A DNA stretch of 64,000 nucleotides from Arthrobacter ulcerisalmonis. Its GTDB lineage: Bacteria > Actinomycetota > Actinomycetes > Actinomycetales > Micrococcaceae. The DNA is taken from contig NZ_UXAU01000017.1 in the NCBI RefSeq assembly GCF_900609065.1, positions 1 through 64,000 on the forward strand, given 5' to 3'. Below the pieces are notes generated by a model that saw only the letters and a list, made by a program, of their open reading frames with translations, made no database searches and was not told where the DNA came from. Positions 1 through 9,331 of this stretch are shown piece after piece; the stretch's first letter is position 1, and every line of letters starts with the position of its first letter. The position numbers and the translations under genes were made by a program.

Positions 1-90
1 CCACGCGCCCCTCGTCCCATGCCGCTGGCGACCATAATCATGCACAAACTCACGGATCTGCTCCCGCGTATACCCCGGCGTCCCAGTCAT
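1..90 (-). CDS. N-terminal fragment of an unrecognised protein, possibly transposase-associated
   Basis: An open frame begins with ATG at 90 and runs off the left edge, giving 30 residues that start MTGTPGYTREQIREFV. A purine-rich GGGGGCC lies just upstream and could serve as ribosome binding site. The charged, helix-prone start resembles, from memory, the first helix of small HTH proteins found with IS3-type transposases, but too little is present to assign it. It reads in the same direction as the ureide operon, about 80 bp beyond the end of the aminohydrolase gene, so it may mark a mobile-element boundary. Confidence 0.4.
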   Translation of the reverse strand, partial: MTGTPGYTREQIREFVHDYGRQRHGTRGAW

Positions 91-171
91 CACCAGGCCC
101 CCTCACTAATCAGCGAATGACTCACAACCAGCCTGGCAAAGAGGGTTAGCGCTACCTGGATGTGCGGGTGC

Positions 172-984
172 CTAGGTGAGTCGGATCTGCCGGTTCATGT
201 CCTTGTACAGCAGGTACCGGAACTCGCCCGGTCCACCGGCGTAGCAGGCCTGCGGGCAGAACGCGCGCAGCCACATGAAGTCGCCGGCTTCCACTTCAAC
301 CCAGTCGTTGTTGAGCAGGTACATGGCCTTGCCCTCGAGCACGTAGAGGCCGTGCTCCATGACATGGGTTTCCGGGAAGGGGATCACACCGCCAGGCTGG
401 AACGTGACGATGTTGACCTGCATATCGTGGGCCAGATCGCTGGAATCCGTGAAGCGGGTGGTCTTCCAGACGTCATCGGTATCCGGCATGGACGTTGGTG
501 CAACGTCCTTTTCGTTGGTGACGAAGGACGTGGCCTCATAGCCCTCGAGGCGTTCGTAGGCCTTGCGGATCCAGTGGAAGGACACGATGTCGTCGGAGAC
601 GTTCGCCAGGCCCCAGGTGGAGCCGGCGGCCAGGTAGGCGTAGCCGCCTTCTTCCATGTGGTGCACCTCGCCTTCGAGGGTGAGGTCCACCTTGCCCTTG
701 GTCACGAAGATGACGCCTTCGACGCCGGCTTCGAATTCGGCCTTGGGTGCGCCGCCGCCGGCCGCAATCTCAACGATGAGCTGCGAGAACGTGGTGGCGA
801 AGCCGGAGATGGGGCGGGCCAGGATCCAGGAGCGGGTCTTGTTGAAACCCGGCAGGGTGCTGGTCACAATGTCGGTCATGACGCCCTTGGGGATGACCGT
901 GTAGGCCTCCTTGACGATGGCCCGTTCGGTGGTGAGGTGCGTCTGCGGCGGCAGTCCGCCCTGTGGGTAGTAATAGTTGCCCAT
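172..984 (-). CDS. allE: (S)-ureidoglycine aminohydrolase (bicupin)
   Basis: This protein should release ammonia from (S)-ureidoglycine to give (S)-ureidoglycolate, the step after allantoate amidohydrolase in the cytosolic ureide pathway. The 270 residues form two cupin halves, roughly 65-130 and 185-260. The second half shows E205-x-H207-x3-H211 and Q245, the arrangement of Mn ligands known for E. coli AllE/YlbA. The start is supported by AAGGATC upstream of the ATG. It is the last gene of a four-gene operon, 9 bp after the CitE-like gene, so it shares the promoter in front of the malic enzyme gene. The pathway feeds glyoxylate to the malate synthase encoded in the same operon. Length and motifs match the family well. 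Confidence 0.9.
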   Translation of the reverse strand: MGNYYYPQGGLPPQTHLTTERAIVKEAYTVIPKGVMTDIVTSTLPGFNKTRSWILARPISGFATTFSQLIVEIAAGGGAPKAEFEAGVEGVIFVTKGKVDLTLEGEVHHMEEGGYAYLAAGSTWGLANVSDDIVSFHWIRKAYERLEGYEATSFVTNEKDVAPTSMPDTDDVWKTTRFTDSSDLAHDMQVNIVTFQPGGVIPFPETHVMEHGLYVLEGKAMYLLNNDWVEVEAGDFMWLRAFCPQACYAGGPGEFRYLLYKDMNRQIRLT

Positions 985-993
985 GAGGGATCC

Positions 994-2262
994 TTACTTC
1001 GAAGTGGACTGCGCCAGCCGCGGGTGTGCGAGGGCAGTCAGGTCAGGGAGTTCGACGCCGGTCAGGGCCAGCACTTCATCGGCACCAACGGCGCCACACT
1101 GGACGCCGCGCAACACGAACGCTGCCAGCGCGCGGGCGGTGGCGGGCTCGTCCATGACGGCACCTTCGGTGCGGGCGATGTAGTTCCGCAGCCGGATGGC
1201 GGCGGCCGGCAGGCCTTCGCGGTAGAAGGCGTAGGTGGCGGCGTAGCGGCTGGGCAGTTGCGCGGCGTGCAGGTCCCAGCCCTGGTAGTAGCCACGTTCC
1301 AACGAGCGGCGGACCAGGCGGCCGTGCAACTGCCAGGCCGCTTCCACGCCATCGCCCACCGGGATGATGTTGGTGGACCCATCGGAAAGCCGAATGCCGG
1401 TACCGGCCACGGCGAGCTGCATGACTTCCTTGGCGTAGTCAGCGACCGGGTGCTCCATGGACTGGTATTCCGCGGAGATCTGCAGTGATGCGGAGTAGTC
1501 GTAGGTCCCGTAGTGCAGGGCGCTGATCCGGCCCGGTACGACGTGCGGGAGCTGGGCGACGGGGGAGGTGCCCTCGGGTCCAAGGATGAGCTGCGGTGTT
1601 TCCACCTGCACCTCGAACCGCAGGCGTCCGGCCGGGAGGGAGTGGATCTCTTCCAAACGTGAAACCGCGAAGTCCATGGCCTGCACCTGGGCCACCGTGG
1701 TGACCTTGGGCAGGGTCAGGATCAAACCTTCGGGCAGCTCGCCCGTGGACGCCAGTGTGGAGACGAACAGGTCAAGGGTTTTCAGGCCGCGTGCCCTGGT
1801 GGGGGCTTCAAAGCACTTGAACCGGATACCGATGAACGGCGGGGCGGACCCTGCCGAGACGGCTTCGCTGACCGCCTGGGCCGCGGCAACAGCTGCCACG
1901 TCCTCGGCAGCGTCGCCACGATCTCCGAAGCCGTCCTCGAAGTCCAGGCGCAGGTCCTCGATGGGTTCGGTCCGCAGCTTGGCCGCGACGCGGGGTGCCA
2001 CGCTGGCCGCAAGCTCGGGGTCCTGGCCCAGGAGCGCGCCCAGCTTTTCAAGACCGCCGTGCGCTTCTACTGCCGCGAGGGCGCGAGCGCCAAAGTCGGC
2101 CGCGAGCGACGGCGTGAACTGGTCCGCCGGCACATACAGGGTGTGGATGGGCTGGCGAGTGCCGTCGTCGCCCGGGTAGTTCCGTTCCAGGAGCTGATCC
2201 GTGGCGGCGAGCTGGGACTCGATGGCTGCCAGGTCCGCAGAGTTCAGGGAGTGAGCAGTCAT
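994..2262 (-). CDS. CitE/HpcH-like lyase-fold protein (DUF6986 family), function unknown
   Basis: The 422-residue protein has the look of the HpcH/HpaI/CitE superfamily: YVPADQF near residue 44, RLDFEDGFGDRG at about 105-116 (the acidic Mg-binding strand), RFKCFEA near 150 and a VETPQ strand near 220. I recall this family as DUF6986, often found with malate synthase in Actinobacteria; no reaction is known to me. It begins 2 bp after the aceB stop and 9 bp before allE, so it is co-expressed with glyoxylate-forming and glyoxylate-using enzymes. A role in C-C bond cleavage or formation on a glyoxylate or ureidoglycolate-related acid is an inference. There is no clear Shine-Dalgarno, which fits translational coupling to aceB. 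Confidence 0.75.
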   Translation of the reverse strand: MTAHSLNSADLAAIESQLAATDQLLERNYPGDDGTRQPIHTLYVPADQFTPSLAADFGARALAAVEAHGGLEKLGALLGQDPELAASVAPRVAAKLRTEPIEDLRLDFEDGFGDRGDAAEDVAAVAAAQAVSEAVSAGSAPPFIGIRFKCFEAPTRARGLKTLDLFVSTLASTGELPEGLILTLPKVTTVAQVQAMDFAVSRLEEIHSLPAGRLRFEVQVETPQLILGPEGTSPVAQLPHVVPGRISALHYGTYDYSASLQISAEYQSMEHPVADYAKEVMQLAVAGTGIRLSDGSTNIIPVGDGVEAAWQLHGRLVRRSLERGYYQGWDLHAAQLPSRYAATYAFYREGLPAAAIRLRNYIARTEGAVMDEPATARALAAFVLRGVQCGAVGADEVLALTGVELPDLTALAHPRLAQSTSK

Positions 2263-2264
2263 AT

Positions 2265-3860
<1,596 letters not shown>

Positions 3861-3873
3861 GAGAGGTCCTTTC

Positions 3874-5286
3874 CTAGAGAGCGCTGGTGGCTTTGGCTGC
3901 CGCAGCGGCATGCGCGGCGTTGGCAACAGCCGTTGCAACGTCGGCGGCAACGTGGGGGTCGAAGACGCTGGGGATGATGTAGCTGGCATTGAGCTCAGCA
4001 TCGGCTACCCGGTTGGCGATCGCGTCGGCGGCGGCCACCAGCATTTCCGGCGTGATGTCCGATGCGCCGGCATCCAACAGGCCGCGGAAGAAACCGGGGA
4101 ACGCCAGCACGTTGTTGATCTGGTTGGGGAAGTCGCTGCGGCCGGTGGCCACCACGGCTGCGTGCTTGGACGCCACCAGGGGATCGATTTCCGGGGTGGG
4201 GTTGGCCATGGCGAAAACGATTGCCTTGTCCGCCATTGCCGCAACCTGCTCTTCACCGATGACGTGCGGTGCACTGACGCCGATGAAGACGTCGGCGCCC
4301 GTCATGGCCTCGTGCAGTGAACCAGCGAAACCTTCTTCGTTGGTGTTGGCCGCGATCCAGGAGCGGTGCTCGTCGTCGTACTTCTGGCCTGAGTGGATGG
4401 CACCTGAGCGGCCCGCGGCGACAATGTGCTGCGCACCCTGGGCCTTGAGGAGCTGGATGATCGCGGAGCCGGCGGCGCCGACGCCCGAGACGACGATCTT
4501 GACCTCGGAGAGCTTCTTGTCCACCACGCGCAGGGCGTTGTGGAGGGCGGCCAGGGTGACGATGGCGGTGCCGTGCTGGTCATCGTGGAAGACGGGGATA
4601 TCGAGTTCTTCGCGGAGGCGGTTCTCGATTTCGAAGCAGCGGGGTGCTGCGATGTCTTCGAGGTTGATGCCGCCGTAGACGGGAGCCATGGCCTTGGCGA
4701 TCATGATGATCTCCTCGGTGTCCTGGGTATCCAGGCAGACCGGCCAGGCATCAACGTTGGCAAACTGCTTGAAGAGGGCGGCCTTGCCTTCCATGACGGG
4801 CAGCGCAGCGGCGGGGCCGATGTTGCCCAGGCCGAGCACTGCCGAGCCGTCGGTGAGGACGGCGATGGTGTTGCGCTTGACCGTCAGGTTGCGGGCAGCG
4901 GCGGGGTCCTCGGCGATGGCCATGCAGACGCGGGCGACGCCGGGGGTGTAGGCGCGGGACAGGTCGTCACGGTTGCGCAGGGCTACCTTGGGGACCACCT
5001 CGAGCTTGCCGCCGAGGTGCATCAGGAAGGTGCGGTCCGAGACGTGCTGGACCGTGACGCCGTCGAGCGCGTTCAGGGCTGCCTTAATGCGGTCTGCGTG
5101 CTCTTCGTCGGTGGTGTTGCAGGTGACGTCGACGACGATCGTGTCGTGGTGGGATTCCGTCACGTCCAGTGCTGTCACTGCTGCGCCGGCAGCACTGACT
5201 GCTGCAGCCAGTTCGCTGGTGGCGGTGAAGCTGGACGGTGCTTCTACGCGAAGGGTGATCGAGTTACCGGGACTGGGGTTCGCCAT
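3874..5286 (-). CDS. Malic enzyme with N-terminal ACT-like domain
   Basis: The enzyme oxidatively decarboxylates malate to pyruvate. The catalytic part carries the malic-enzyme motif [12 protein letters not shown], a dinucleotide-binding [10 protein letters not shown], and AMANPTPEI. Residues about 8-85 form an ACT-like segment, a regulatory module found in several actinobacterial and Bacillus malic enzymes. Cofactor preference (NAD or NADP) cannot be read safely. The ATG at 5286 has a strong AGGAGG ribosome site. It is the first gene of the operon with aceB, the CitE-like gene and allE, and its promoter faces that of an IclR regulator. The pair malate synthase plus malic enzyme would turn glyoxylate and acetyl-CoA into pyruvate during growth on purines. 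Confidence 0.9.
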   Translation of the reverse strand: MANPSPGNSITLRVEAPSSFTATSELAAAVSAAGAAVTALDVTESHHDTIVVDVTCNTTDEEHADRIKAALNALDGVTVQHVSDRTFLMHLGGKLEVVPKVALRNRDDLSRAYTPGVARVCMAIAEDPAAARNLTVKRNTIAVLTDGSAVLGLGNIGPAAALPVMEGKAALFKQFANVDAWPVCLDTQDTEEIIMIAKAMAPVYGGINLEDIAAPRCFEIENRLREELDIPVFHDDQHGTAIVTLAALHNALRVVDKKLSEVKIVVSGVGAAGSAIIQLLKAQGAQHIVAAGRSGAIHSGQKYDDEHRSWIAANTNEEGFAGSLHEAMTGADVFIGVSAPHVIGEEQVAAMADKAIVFAMANPTPEIDPLVASKHAAVVATGRSDFPNQINNVLAFPGFFRGLLDAGASDITPEMLVAAADAIANRVADAELNASYIIPSVFDPHVAADVATAVANAAHAAAAAKATSAL

Positions 5287-5356
5287 TGAATTTCCTCCTG
5301 TTGGGCCTGACCTGGATCGCGAACATCCGCGATTTTTTTCGTATTATGGATATTAT

Positions 5357-5373
5357 TATCTACTTTGTGGAAA
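5357..5373. promoter_or_regulatory. Degenerate IclR-type operator between malic enzyme operon and regulator gene
   Basis: TATCTAC-TTT-GTGGAAA matches the ATTYCRC-N3-GYGRAAT pattern seen better at 9286, 11087 and 26773. The right half is nearly perfect and the left half fits at four of seven positions. It lies in the 211-bp divergent region 5287-5497, a logical place for the neighbouring regulator to act. Confidence 0.45.
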
Positions 5374-5497
5374 TACAAGCTCAGGCGTGGTTGGGATCAC
5401 CACGGACCCGAAGTGCGGTATCTTGGGATCGAGTAGGACTCATCTTTCCGCTATGTGGATAAGGTTTGTCGGAATCCGATCCACGGGAGCTGGTCAT

Positions 5498-6253
5498 ATG
5501 GCTGAGAAAGCCACCGGAGGCGTTCAATCTGTTGAGCGCGTGTTCGAGTTGCTGGAACTGATCACTGATGCTGGCGGCGACGTTACCCTCAGTGAGCTGT
5601 CCTCGTCTACGGACCTGCCGCTCCCCACCATCCACCGGCTTCTCCGCACGCTGGTGGCCCTGGGCTACATCCGCCAGCTGCCCAACCGGCGGTACGCCCT
5701 GGGCCCGCGGTTGATTCGCCTGGGCGAAGGCGCCAACAAGCAGCTGGGTGCTGTGGCCCGCCCCGAACTCAAGGGGCTGGTAGACCGGCTGGGGGAGACG
5801 TCCAACATGGCCGTGCTGGACTCCGACATGGTCATCTACGTGGCGCAGGTACCGTCCCTGCACTCCATGCGGATGTTCACCGAGGTTGGCCGCCGCGCCC
5901 ATACCCACGCCACCGGTGTTGGCAAGGCCATCCTGGCGCAGCTCGACGACGACGTTGTGCGCGGCATCGTGACGCGCTCGGGCATGCCCACGCCCACCGT
6001 CAAGAGCATTGGCGATATTGACGAACTGCTGGCCGACCTGGCCCGCATCCGCGACCGCGGCTACTCCATTGACGAGGAAGAGCAGGAAATGGGCGTGCGC
6101 TGCTTCGCCATGGCCGTCCCCAATGCGCCAACTCCCACCGCCATCTCCGTCTCCGGGCCAATCTCCCGGGTAGATTTTGCTTTCGGTGACAGGGCTGTGC
6201 CCATGCTCCGCGCCGCCGCACAGGCCATCGCGGACGAACTCAACCGCAACTAG
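5498..6253 (+). CDS. IclR-family regulator, probable AllR-like repressor of ureide genes
   Basis: The 251-residue protein has an N-terminal winged helix (about residues 9-65, with LSELSSSTDLPLPTIHRLLR as recognition region) and a C-terminal IclR effector domain (about 75-250). The frame stays open far upstream, but ATG at 5498 with GGGAGC before it gives a protein of normal IclR length. It is divergent from the malic enzyme-aceB-allE operon, the usual arrangement for a local regulator. The AllR branch of the family binds glyoxylate or allantoin derivatives; which effector is used here is not visible. Repeated 17-bp operator-like palindromes in the window are candidate targets. A GTGGAT...ATCCAC inverted repeat directly before its start could give autoregulation. 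Confidence 0.85.
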   Translation: MAEKATGGVQSVERVFELLELITDAGGDVTLSELSSSTDLPLPTIHRLLRTLVALGYIRQLPNRRYALGPRLIRLGEGANKQLGAVARPELKGLVDRLGETSNMAVLDSDMVIYVAQVPSLHSMRMFTEVGRRAHTHATGVGKAILAQLDDDVVRGIVTRSGMPTPTVKSIGDIDELLADLARIRDRGYSIDEEEQEMGVRCFAMAVPNAPTPTAISVSGPISRVDFAFGDRAVPMLRAAAQAIADELNRN

Positions 6254-6300
6254 GGGAGTTCCGCCGCAGGCACGGTCCGCGCCGGAACCTTTCCGCAAAC

Positions 6301-6346
6301 AAAACGCCGCGGCGGCAGTTGAATTCAACTGCCGCCGCGGCGTTTT
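6301..6346. terminator. Bidirectional intrinsic terminator
   Basis: A perfect 20-bp inverted repeat AAAACGCCGCGGCGGCAGTT...CGTTTT closes around GAATTC. It has an A run on the left and a T run on the right, so it can terminate both the regulator gene (+) and the permease gene (-), which converge here. Confidence 0.92.
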
Positions 6347-6374
6347 GGTGTGGGTGTAGGTCGGGGTTGTCTGG

Positions 6375-7877
6375 TTAGTGCTCGTCCGCCTTGTTGCTGG
6401 ACTTGACCGGGACTTCCTTGCCATCGCTGTCGATCAGCTTGCCGCCTTCGTAGCGGTCGCCGTCGGCCAGGCATTTCAGGTCATCCTCGGTGACGATCCG
6501 CTCCGTGCCGGCAACAAACACCGACTGGTTCTCCGTGTTGCCGGCGCGCAGGTGGTTGAAGAGCAGGTTCAGCAGGATGGCCATCACGGCGGCGGAGCTG
6601 ATGCCGGAGTGGAAGATGGTGCCGAACCAGGATGGGAACTGGTCGTAGAAGGACGGTGCGGCGATCGGGATCATGCCGAAGCCGATCGAGGCTGCCACGA
6701 TGATCAGGTTCATGTTGTTCTTGTATTCGACCTTGGCGAGGGTGCGGATGCCGCTGGCTGCCACGGTTCCGAACAGTACGACGCCGGCTCCGCCGAGGAC
6801 GGGTGTGGGTACCGCTGCGACCACTCGGCCAAGGATGGGCAGCAGACCGAGCACCACCAGGATCAGGCCGCCGGCGCTCACCACGAACCGGCTCTTGACG
6901 CCGGTGATGGCAACCAGCCCGACGTTCTGGGCGAACGCGCTCTGGGTGAACGAGTTGAAGAGCGGGGAGATGGCGCTGGAGAGCATGTCGGCGCGCAGTC
7001 CGTCGCCGATCCGACGCGAATCCACCTTGGTGTCGACGATCTCGCCCACGGCAATGATGTCCGCGGAGGTTTCAGTCAGGGTCACCAGGATGACGATGAG
7101 CATGGAGATGATGGCTGCTACTTCGAAGACGGGTGGGCCGAAAGCGAACGGGGTGGGGAACGCGACGATCTCGCCCTGGCCCACCTTGGAGAAGTCGGCC
7201 ATGCCGAAGATCACGGCGATGACGGTGCCCAGCACCATGGCCAACAGGATGGACAGCCGCGAGATGGCGGCGCTGCCCACCTTGCTGAGGAGCAGGACAA
7301 TGGCCATGGTGGCTGCCGCAAGGCCGATGTTGGCCACGCTGCCGTAGTTGGGGGCCTTGTTATTGCCGCCCATGGCCCAGTTGGCTGCGACCGGCATCAG
7401 GGTGAGGCCAATGGTGGTGATCACTGTGCCGGTGACCACCGGCGGGAAGAACCTGATGATTTTGGAGAACAGGGGAGTGATCAGAAGGCCAATGACGGAC
7501 GCAACAATCACCGATCCGAAGACCGCCTGGATGCCGCCGCCGCCGTGCACGATTGCCACCATGGTGGAGACGCCGGCAAAGGAAACGCCCTGCACCAGCG
7601 GGAGTTGCGATCCAAAGAACGGGATGCCAACGGTCTGCAGAATCGTGGCAAGGCCGCCAACAAAGAGGCAGGCCGCGATCAGCAGGCCGATGTCCTGGGA
7701 GTTCATTCCTGCGGCGGCGCCAATGATCAGAGGCGGCGCGATGATTCCGCCGTACATGGTGAGGACGTGCTGGAAGCCGTAGGCGAAGGTGCTTCCAATG
7801 GACAGCCGGGTATCTTCCGGCCGGTTGGATGAAGTGCGTTTGGCGGTGGTGGCCGCAGATTTCTTCTTGAGGTTCAT
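6375..7877 (-). CDS. NCS2-family urate/xanthine permease
   Basis: This 500-residue membrane protein should import uric acid or xanthine with protons. It has about twelve to fourteen hydrophobic segments and the nucleobase-ascorbate transporter signature QNVGLVAITG, plus the TETSADIIAVGE segment in the TM8 region that lines the substrate site. The C-terminal 60 residues are hydrophilic and cytosolic. ATG at 7877 is the only suitable start; it overlaps the stop of a short upstream ORF. The uricase gene lies upstream on the same strand with a 183-bp gap, so transport and oxidation of urate are probably co-expressed. Exact specificity (urate against xanthine) is inferred from context. Confidence 0.88.
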   Translation of the reverse strand: MNLKKKSAATTAKRTSSNRPEDTRLSIGSTFAYGFQHVLTMYGGIIAPPLIIGAAAGMNSQDIGLLIAACLFVGGLATILQTVGIPFFGSQLPLVQGVSFAGVSTMVAIVHGGGGIQAVFGSVIVASVIGLLITPLFSKIIRFFPPVVTGTVITTIGLTLMPVAANWAMGGNNKAPNYGSVANIGLAAATMAIVLLLSKVGSAAISRLSILLAMVLGTVIAVIFGMADFSKVGQGEIVAFPTPFAFGPPVFEVAAIISMLIVILVTLTETSADIIAVGEIVDTKVDSRRIGDGLRADMLSSAISPLFNSFTQSAFAQNVGLVAITGVKSRFVVSAGGLILVVLGLLPILGRVVAAVPTPVLGGAGVVLFGTVAASGIRTLAKVEYKNNMNLIIVAASIGFGMIPIAAPSFYDQFPSWFGTIFHSGISSAAVMAILLNLLFNHLRAGNTENQSVFVAGTERIVTEDDLKCLADGDRYEGGKLIDSDGKEVPVKSSNKADEH

Positions 7878-7936
7878 GGCAGACTTTCTTGGTTCATGGC
7901 AGACGGCATTGTCTGGCTAACGTTGTCTGGCTGACG
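7871..7936. repeat. Nested direct repeats in the permease leader
   Basis: Two copies of GGTTCATGGCAGAC lie at 7871-7884 and 7891-7904. A tandem pair, TTGTCTGGCTAACG at 7909-7922 and TTGTCTGGCTGACG at 7923-7936, follows directly. Between them CAGAC-N6-GTCTG forms an inverted repeat. The remaining stretch up to 8060 shows no gene. Confidence 0.7.
7874..7909 (-). CDS. Candidate 11-residue upstream ORF coupled to permease start
   Basis: In the permease leader a short frame reads MPSAMNQESLP and its TGA overlaps the permease ATG in an ATGA junction. It also has an internal ATG at 7897. It arose at least in part from a 14-bp direct duplication (7871-7884 and 7891-7904) that copies the permease start region itself. 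No good ribosome site precedes it, so translation is uncertain. Confidence 0.3.
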   Translation of the reverse strand: MPSAMNQESLP

Positions 7937-8060
7937 TCGAGCTGAGCGACGATTTTGTGGGTCGCTGGAGGCGACTGGCGCTGTGTCGAGTGGGCGGAGG
8001 TCCCGCCGCCCCAGCTGTGGGCGGTTGCGACGGGACTTCCGTAAAGTGCGGAGCCTGGAC

Positions 8061-8969
8061 TCAGCAGAATCCGGAGATGCCGGACCATGCGCCCGGTGCC
8101 TGGGTGGCGTCGTCGCGCAGTACCGTTGCTTCGATCAAGCCGTAGGGGCGGTCGGCGGCGAAGAAAACCTCGTTGGGGTTGTCGAGGCCGAACGGCGACA
8201 GGTCCACCAAGAAGTGGTGCTTGTTGGGCATCGAGAACTTGATCTCATCGATCTCGCTGTGGGCTTCGAGGACTTTGGTGCCCATGTCGAACAGGGTCTG
8301 CTGGAGAGCGTTGGAGTATTTTTCCGTAAAGCCTTCGAGTAGGAGGCCCTTGACGTCCTCGTAGCCCTTGTTGAAGTCGATCGAGGTGAAGTCCGTGCCG
8401 GTCTTGTAGCGCCAGCGGGCGGAAACGTCCGTGGCCAGGATGCGGTCGGTGGTTTCCGGCAGGGTGGTGTAGCGGTCCCGCGGGTAGCCGGTGAATCCGG
8501 ACTGGGTGGACTTCAGGACGGTCAGGTCCTTGAGGCCGGAGATCAGGTGATTGGTGTTGCCGTCCCGGACCAAGACGGCGGTGCGGACTTCCTGGCCGTT
8601 GCGGACGAACGAGTGATCGTGTTCGGCGCCGTGGGCCTGGATGCGGTCCCAGCTGTAGGACTCGGCTTCCCAGCGTCCGCCGGTGACCCAGTCGAAGCTG
8701 GAAGTGAAGTGCTCGCCGAGCCGCAGGATGAAGGCTTCGGGTGAGCCGACGCCGTCGCGGGCCAAGGCGTAGATGGTGTTTTTCTGGGTGTCGGTGGCCA
8801 CCACGTGGGCGTTGTCGCCTTCGAGGTGAGCCGCAGCGAAATCGCCGCGCAGCTGCGAGGTGACGTTGAGGTCTTCGATTTCGTGGCGGTCGGTGTCGCG
8901 GGTGATCTTCACGACCCGGACCTCTGCTTTGCCGTACTGGTTGTCGCCGAGGACGATCTTGCTGCTCAT
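8061..8969 (-). CDS. pucL: Uricase (factor-independent urate oxidase)
   Basis: Uricase oxidises urate with O2 to 5-hydroxyisourate and H2O2 without cofactor. The 302 residues show both T-fold halves: NQYGKAEVR with the catalytic lysine K14, VVATDTQKN near 57-63 with the active-site threonine, and MPNKHHFLVDLSPFG with the late histidine. It resembles the Arthrobacter globiformis enzyme as I recall it. Translation could begin further upstream, but ATG at 8969 with GGGAAC before it gives the family length and leaves the palindromic operator in the untranslated leader. Unlike Bacillus PucL there is no fused OHCU decarboxylase domain, and no hydroxyisourate hydrolase is nearby. The urate permease lies downstream. 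Confidence 0.95.
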   Translation of the reverse strand: MSSKIVLGDNQYGKAEVRVVKITRDTDRHEIEDLNVTSQLRGDFAAAHLEGDNAHVVATDTQKNTIYALARDGVGSPEAFILRLGEHFTSSFDWVTGGRWEAESYSWDRIQAHGAEHDHSFVRNGQEVRTAVLVRDGNTNHLISGLKDLTVLKSTQSGFTGYPRDRYTTLPETTDRILATDVSARWRYKTGTDFTSIDFNKGYEDVKGLLLEGFTEKYSNALQQTLFDMGTKVLEAHSEIDEIKFSMPNKHHFLVDLSPFGLDNPNEVFFAADRPYGLIEATVLRDDATQAPGAWSGISGFC

Positions 8970-8988
8970 GGTCTGTTCCCAACTTCCG

Positions 8989-9011
8989 GTGGTGGAACAA
9001 GGTTCCACCAC
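8989..9011. promoter_or_regulatory. 23-bp perfect palindrome in the uricase promoter
   Basis: GTGGAAC-AAG-GTTCCAC is the core of an inverted repeat whose arms extend to 10 bp each side with no mismatch. It ends 20 bp before the uricase ATG and lies just after a TTAATT that could be a -10 box, so a bound protein would block transcription. Half-sites resemble those at 9286 and 26773 but in the opposite order, so a different regulator is possible. Confidence 0.7.
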
Positions 9012-9060
9012 TGAAATTAAGCGCGCATTTCGAGCGCGTTTCCGGAGGTGCCGACCCCAC

Positions 9061-9092
9061 AAAAAAGAGCCGGCATCTATTGACGCCAGCTC
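9061..9092 (-). terminator. Intrinsic terminator on the minus strand upstream of uricase
   Basis: Read on the minus strand, GAGCTGGC and GCCGGCTC pair around a 10-nt loop and are followed by six T. It would stop transcripts arriving from the right, such as read-through from the amidohydrolase gene, before they reach uricase. Acting as an attenuator is a less likely alternative. Confidence 0.65.
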
Positions 9093-9223
9093 ATTACGAC
9101 CCTGCCTGCTGCTCCCAGGTTACATGACCTGAGCCACGAATTGAGATAGAGCGTACCCCTCAATGGCGGTGGTGTAAATCACATCGGGAAAAACTCTTCT
9201 GTGACCGACCGGCGAGTGGGTGT

Positions 9224-9265
9224 GGCCTGCGAGGCATTGACGCCCCGCAGGCCATCTCGTATGAT
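9224..9265 (+). promoter_or_regulatory. Strong sigma-70-type promoter of the 59-residue gene
   Basis: TTGACG at 9237-9242 and TATGAT at 9260-9265 are separated by exactly 17 bp. An inverted repeat GGCCTGCG-N14-CGCAGGCC (9224-9253) surrounds the -35 box and may be an activator or repressor site. Confidence 0.7.
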
Positions 9266-9285
9266 TTTCATCAAGCAATAAATAA

Positions 9286-9302
9286 ATTCCACATTGCGAA
9301 AA
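9286..9302. promoter_or_regulatory. IclR-type operator in the leader of the 59-residue gene
   Basis: ATTCCAC-ATT-GCGAAAA fits the pattern ATTYCRC-N3-GYGRAAT with one mismatch. It starts 20 bp after the -10 box, almost the same position as the operator of the allantoin permease gene at 26773. Confidence 0.6.
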
Positions 9303-9331
9303 TAAATCAAGCAAGTATCGAGGAGGATCAG

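Noticed and set aside
160..1488. Long open frame on the plus strand opposite allE and the CitE-like gene
   Set aside because: It is the GC-rich shadow of two well-supported minus-strand genes; the protein has no recognisable motif and no ribosome site.
3861..4001. N-terminal extension of malate synthase
   Set aside because: It would overlap the malic enzyme gene by about 130 bp and lacks family similarity, while ATG at 3860 has a good ribosome site.
4426..5289. Long plus-strand open frame opposite malic enzyme
   Set aside because: Shadow of the real gene; its residues are the low-complexity Gly/Asp/Val mix typical of antisense high-GC frames.
5317..5339. TCGCG-N6-CGCGA followed by seven T, a terminator-like element on the plus strand
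   Set aside because: Nothing on the plus strand is transcribed into it; it lies in the leader of the divergent malic enzyme gene and the stem is only five bp.
8970..9062. 31-residue N-terminal extension of uricase
   Set aside because: It would translate through the perfect palindrome and gives a length above the family norm; ATG at 8969 has a ribosome site.
9093..9330. Possible small RNA on the minus strand ending at the 9061-9092 terminator
   Set aside because: No promoter on that strand and no match to 4.5S, 6S or tmRNA cores could be seen.
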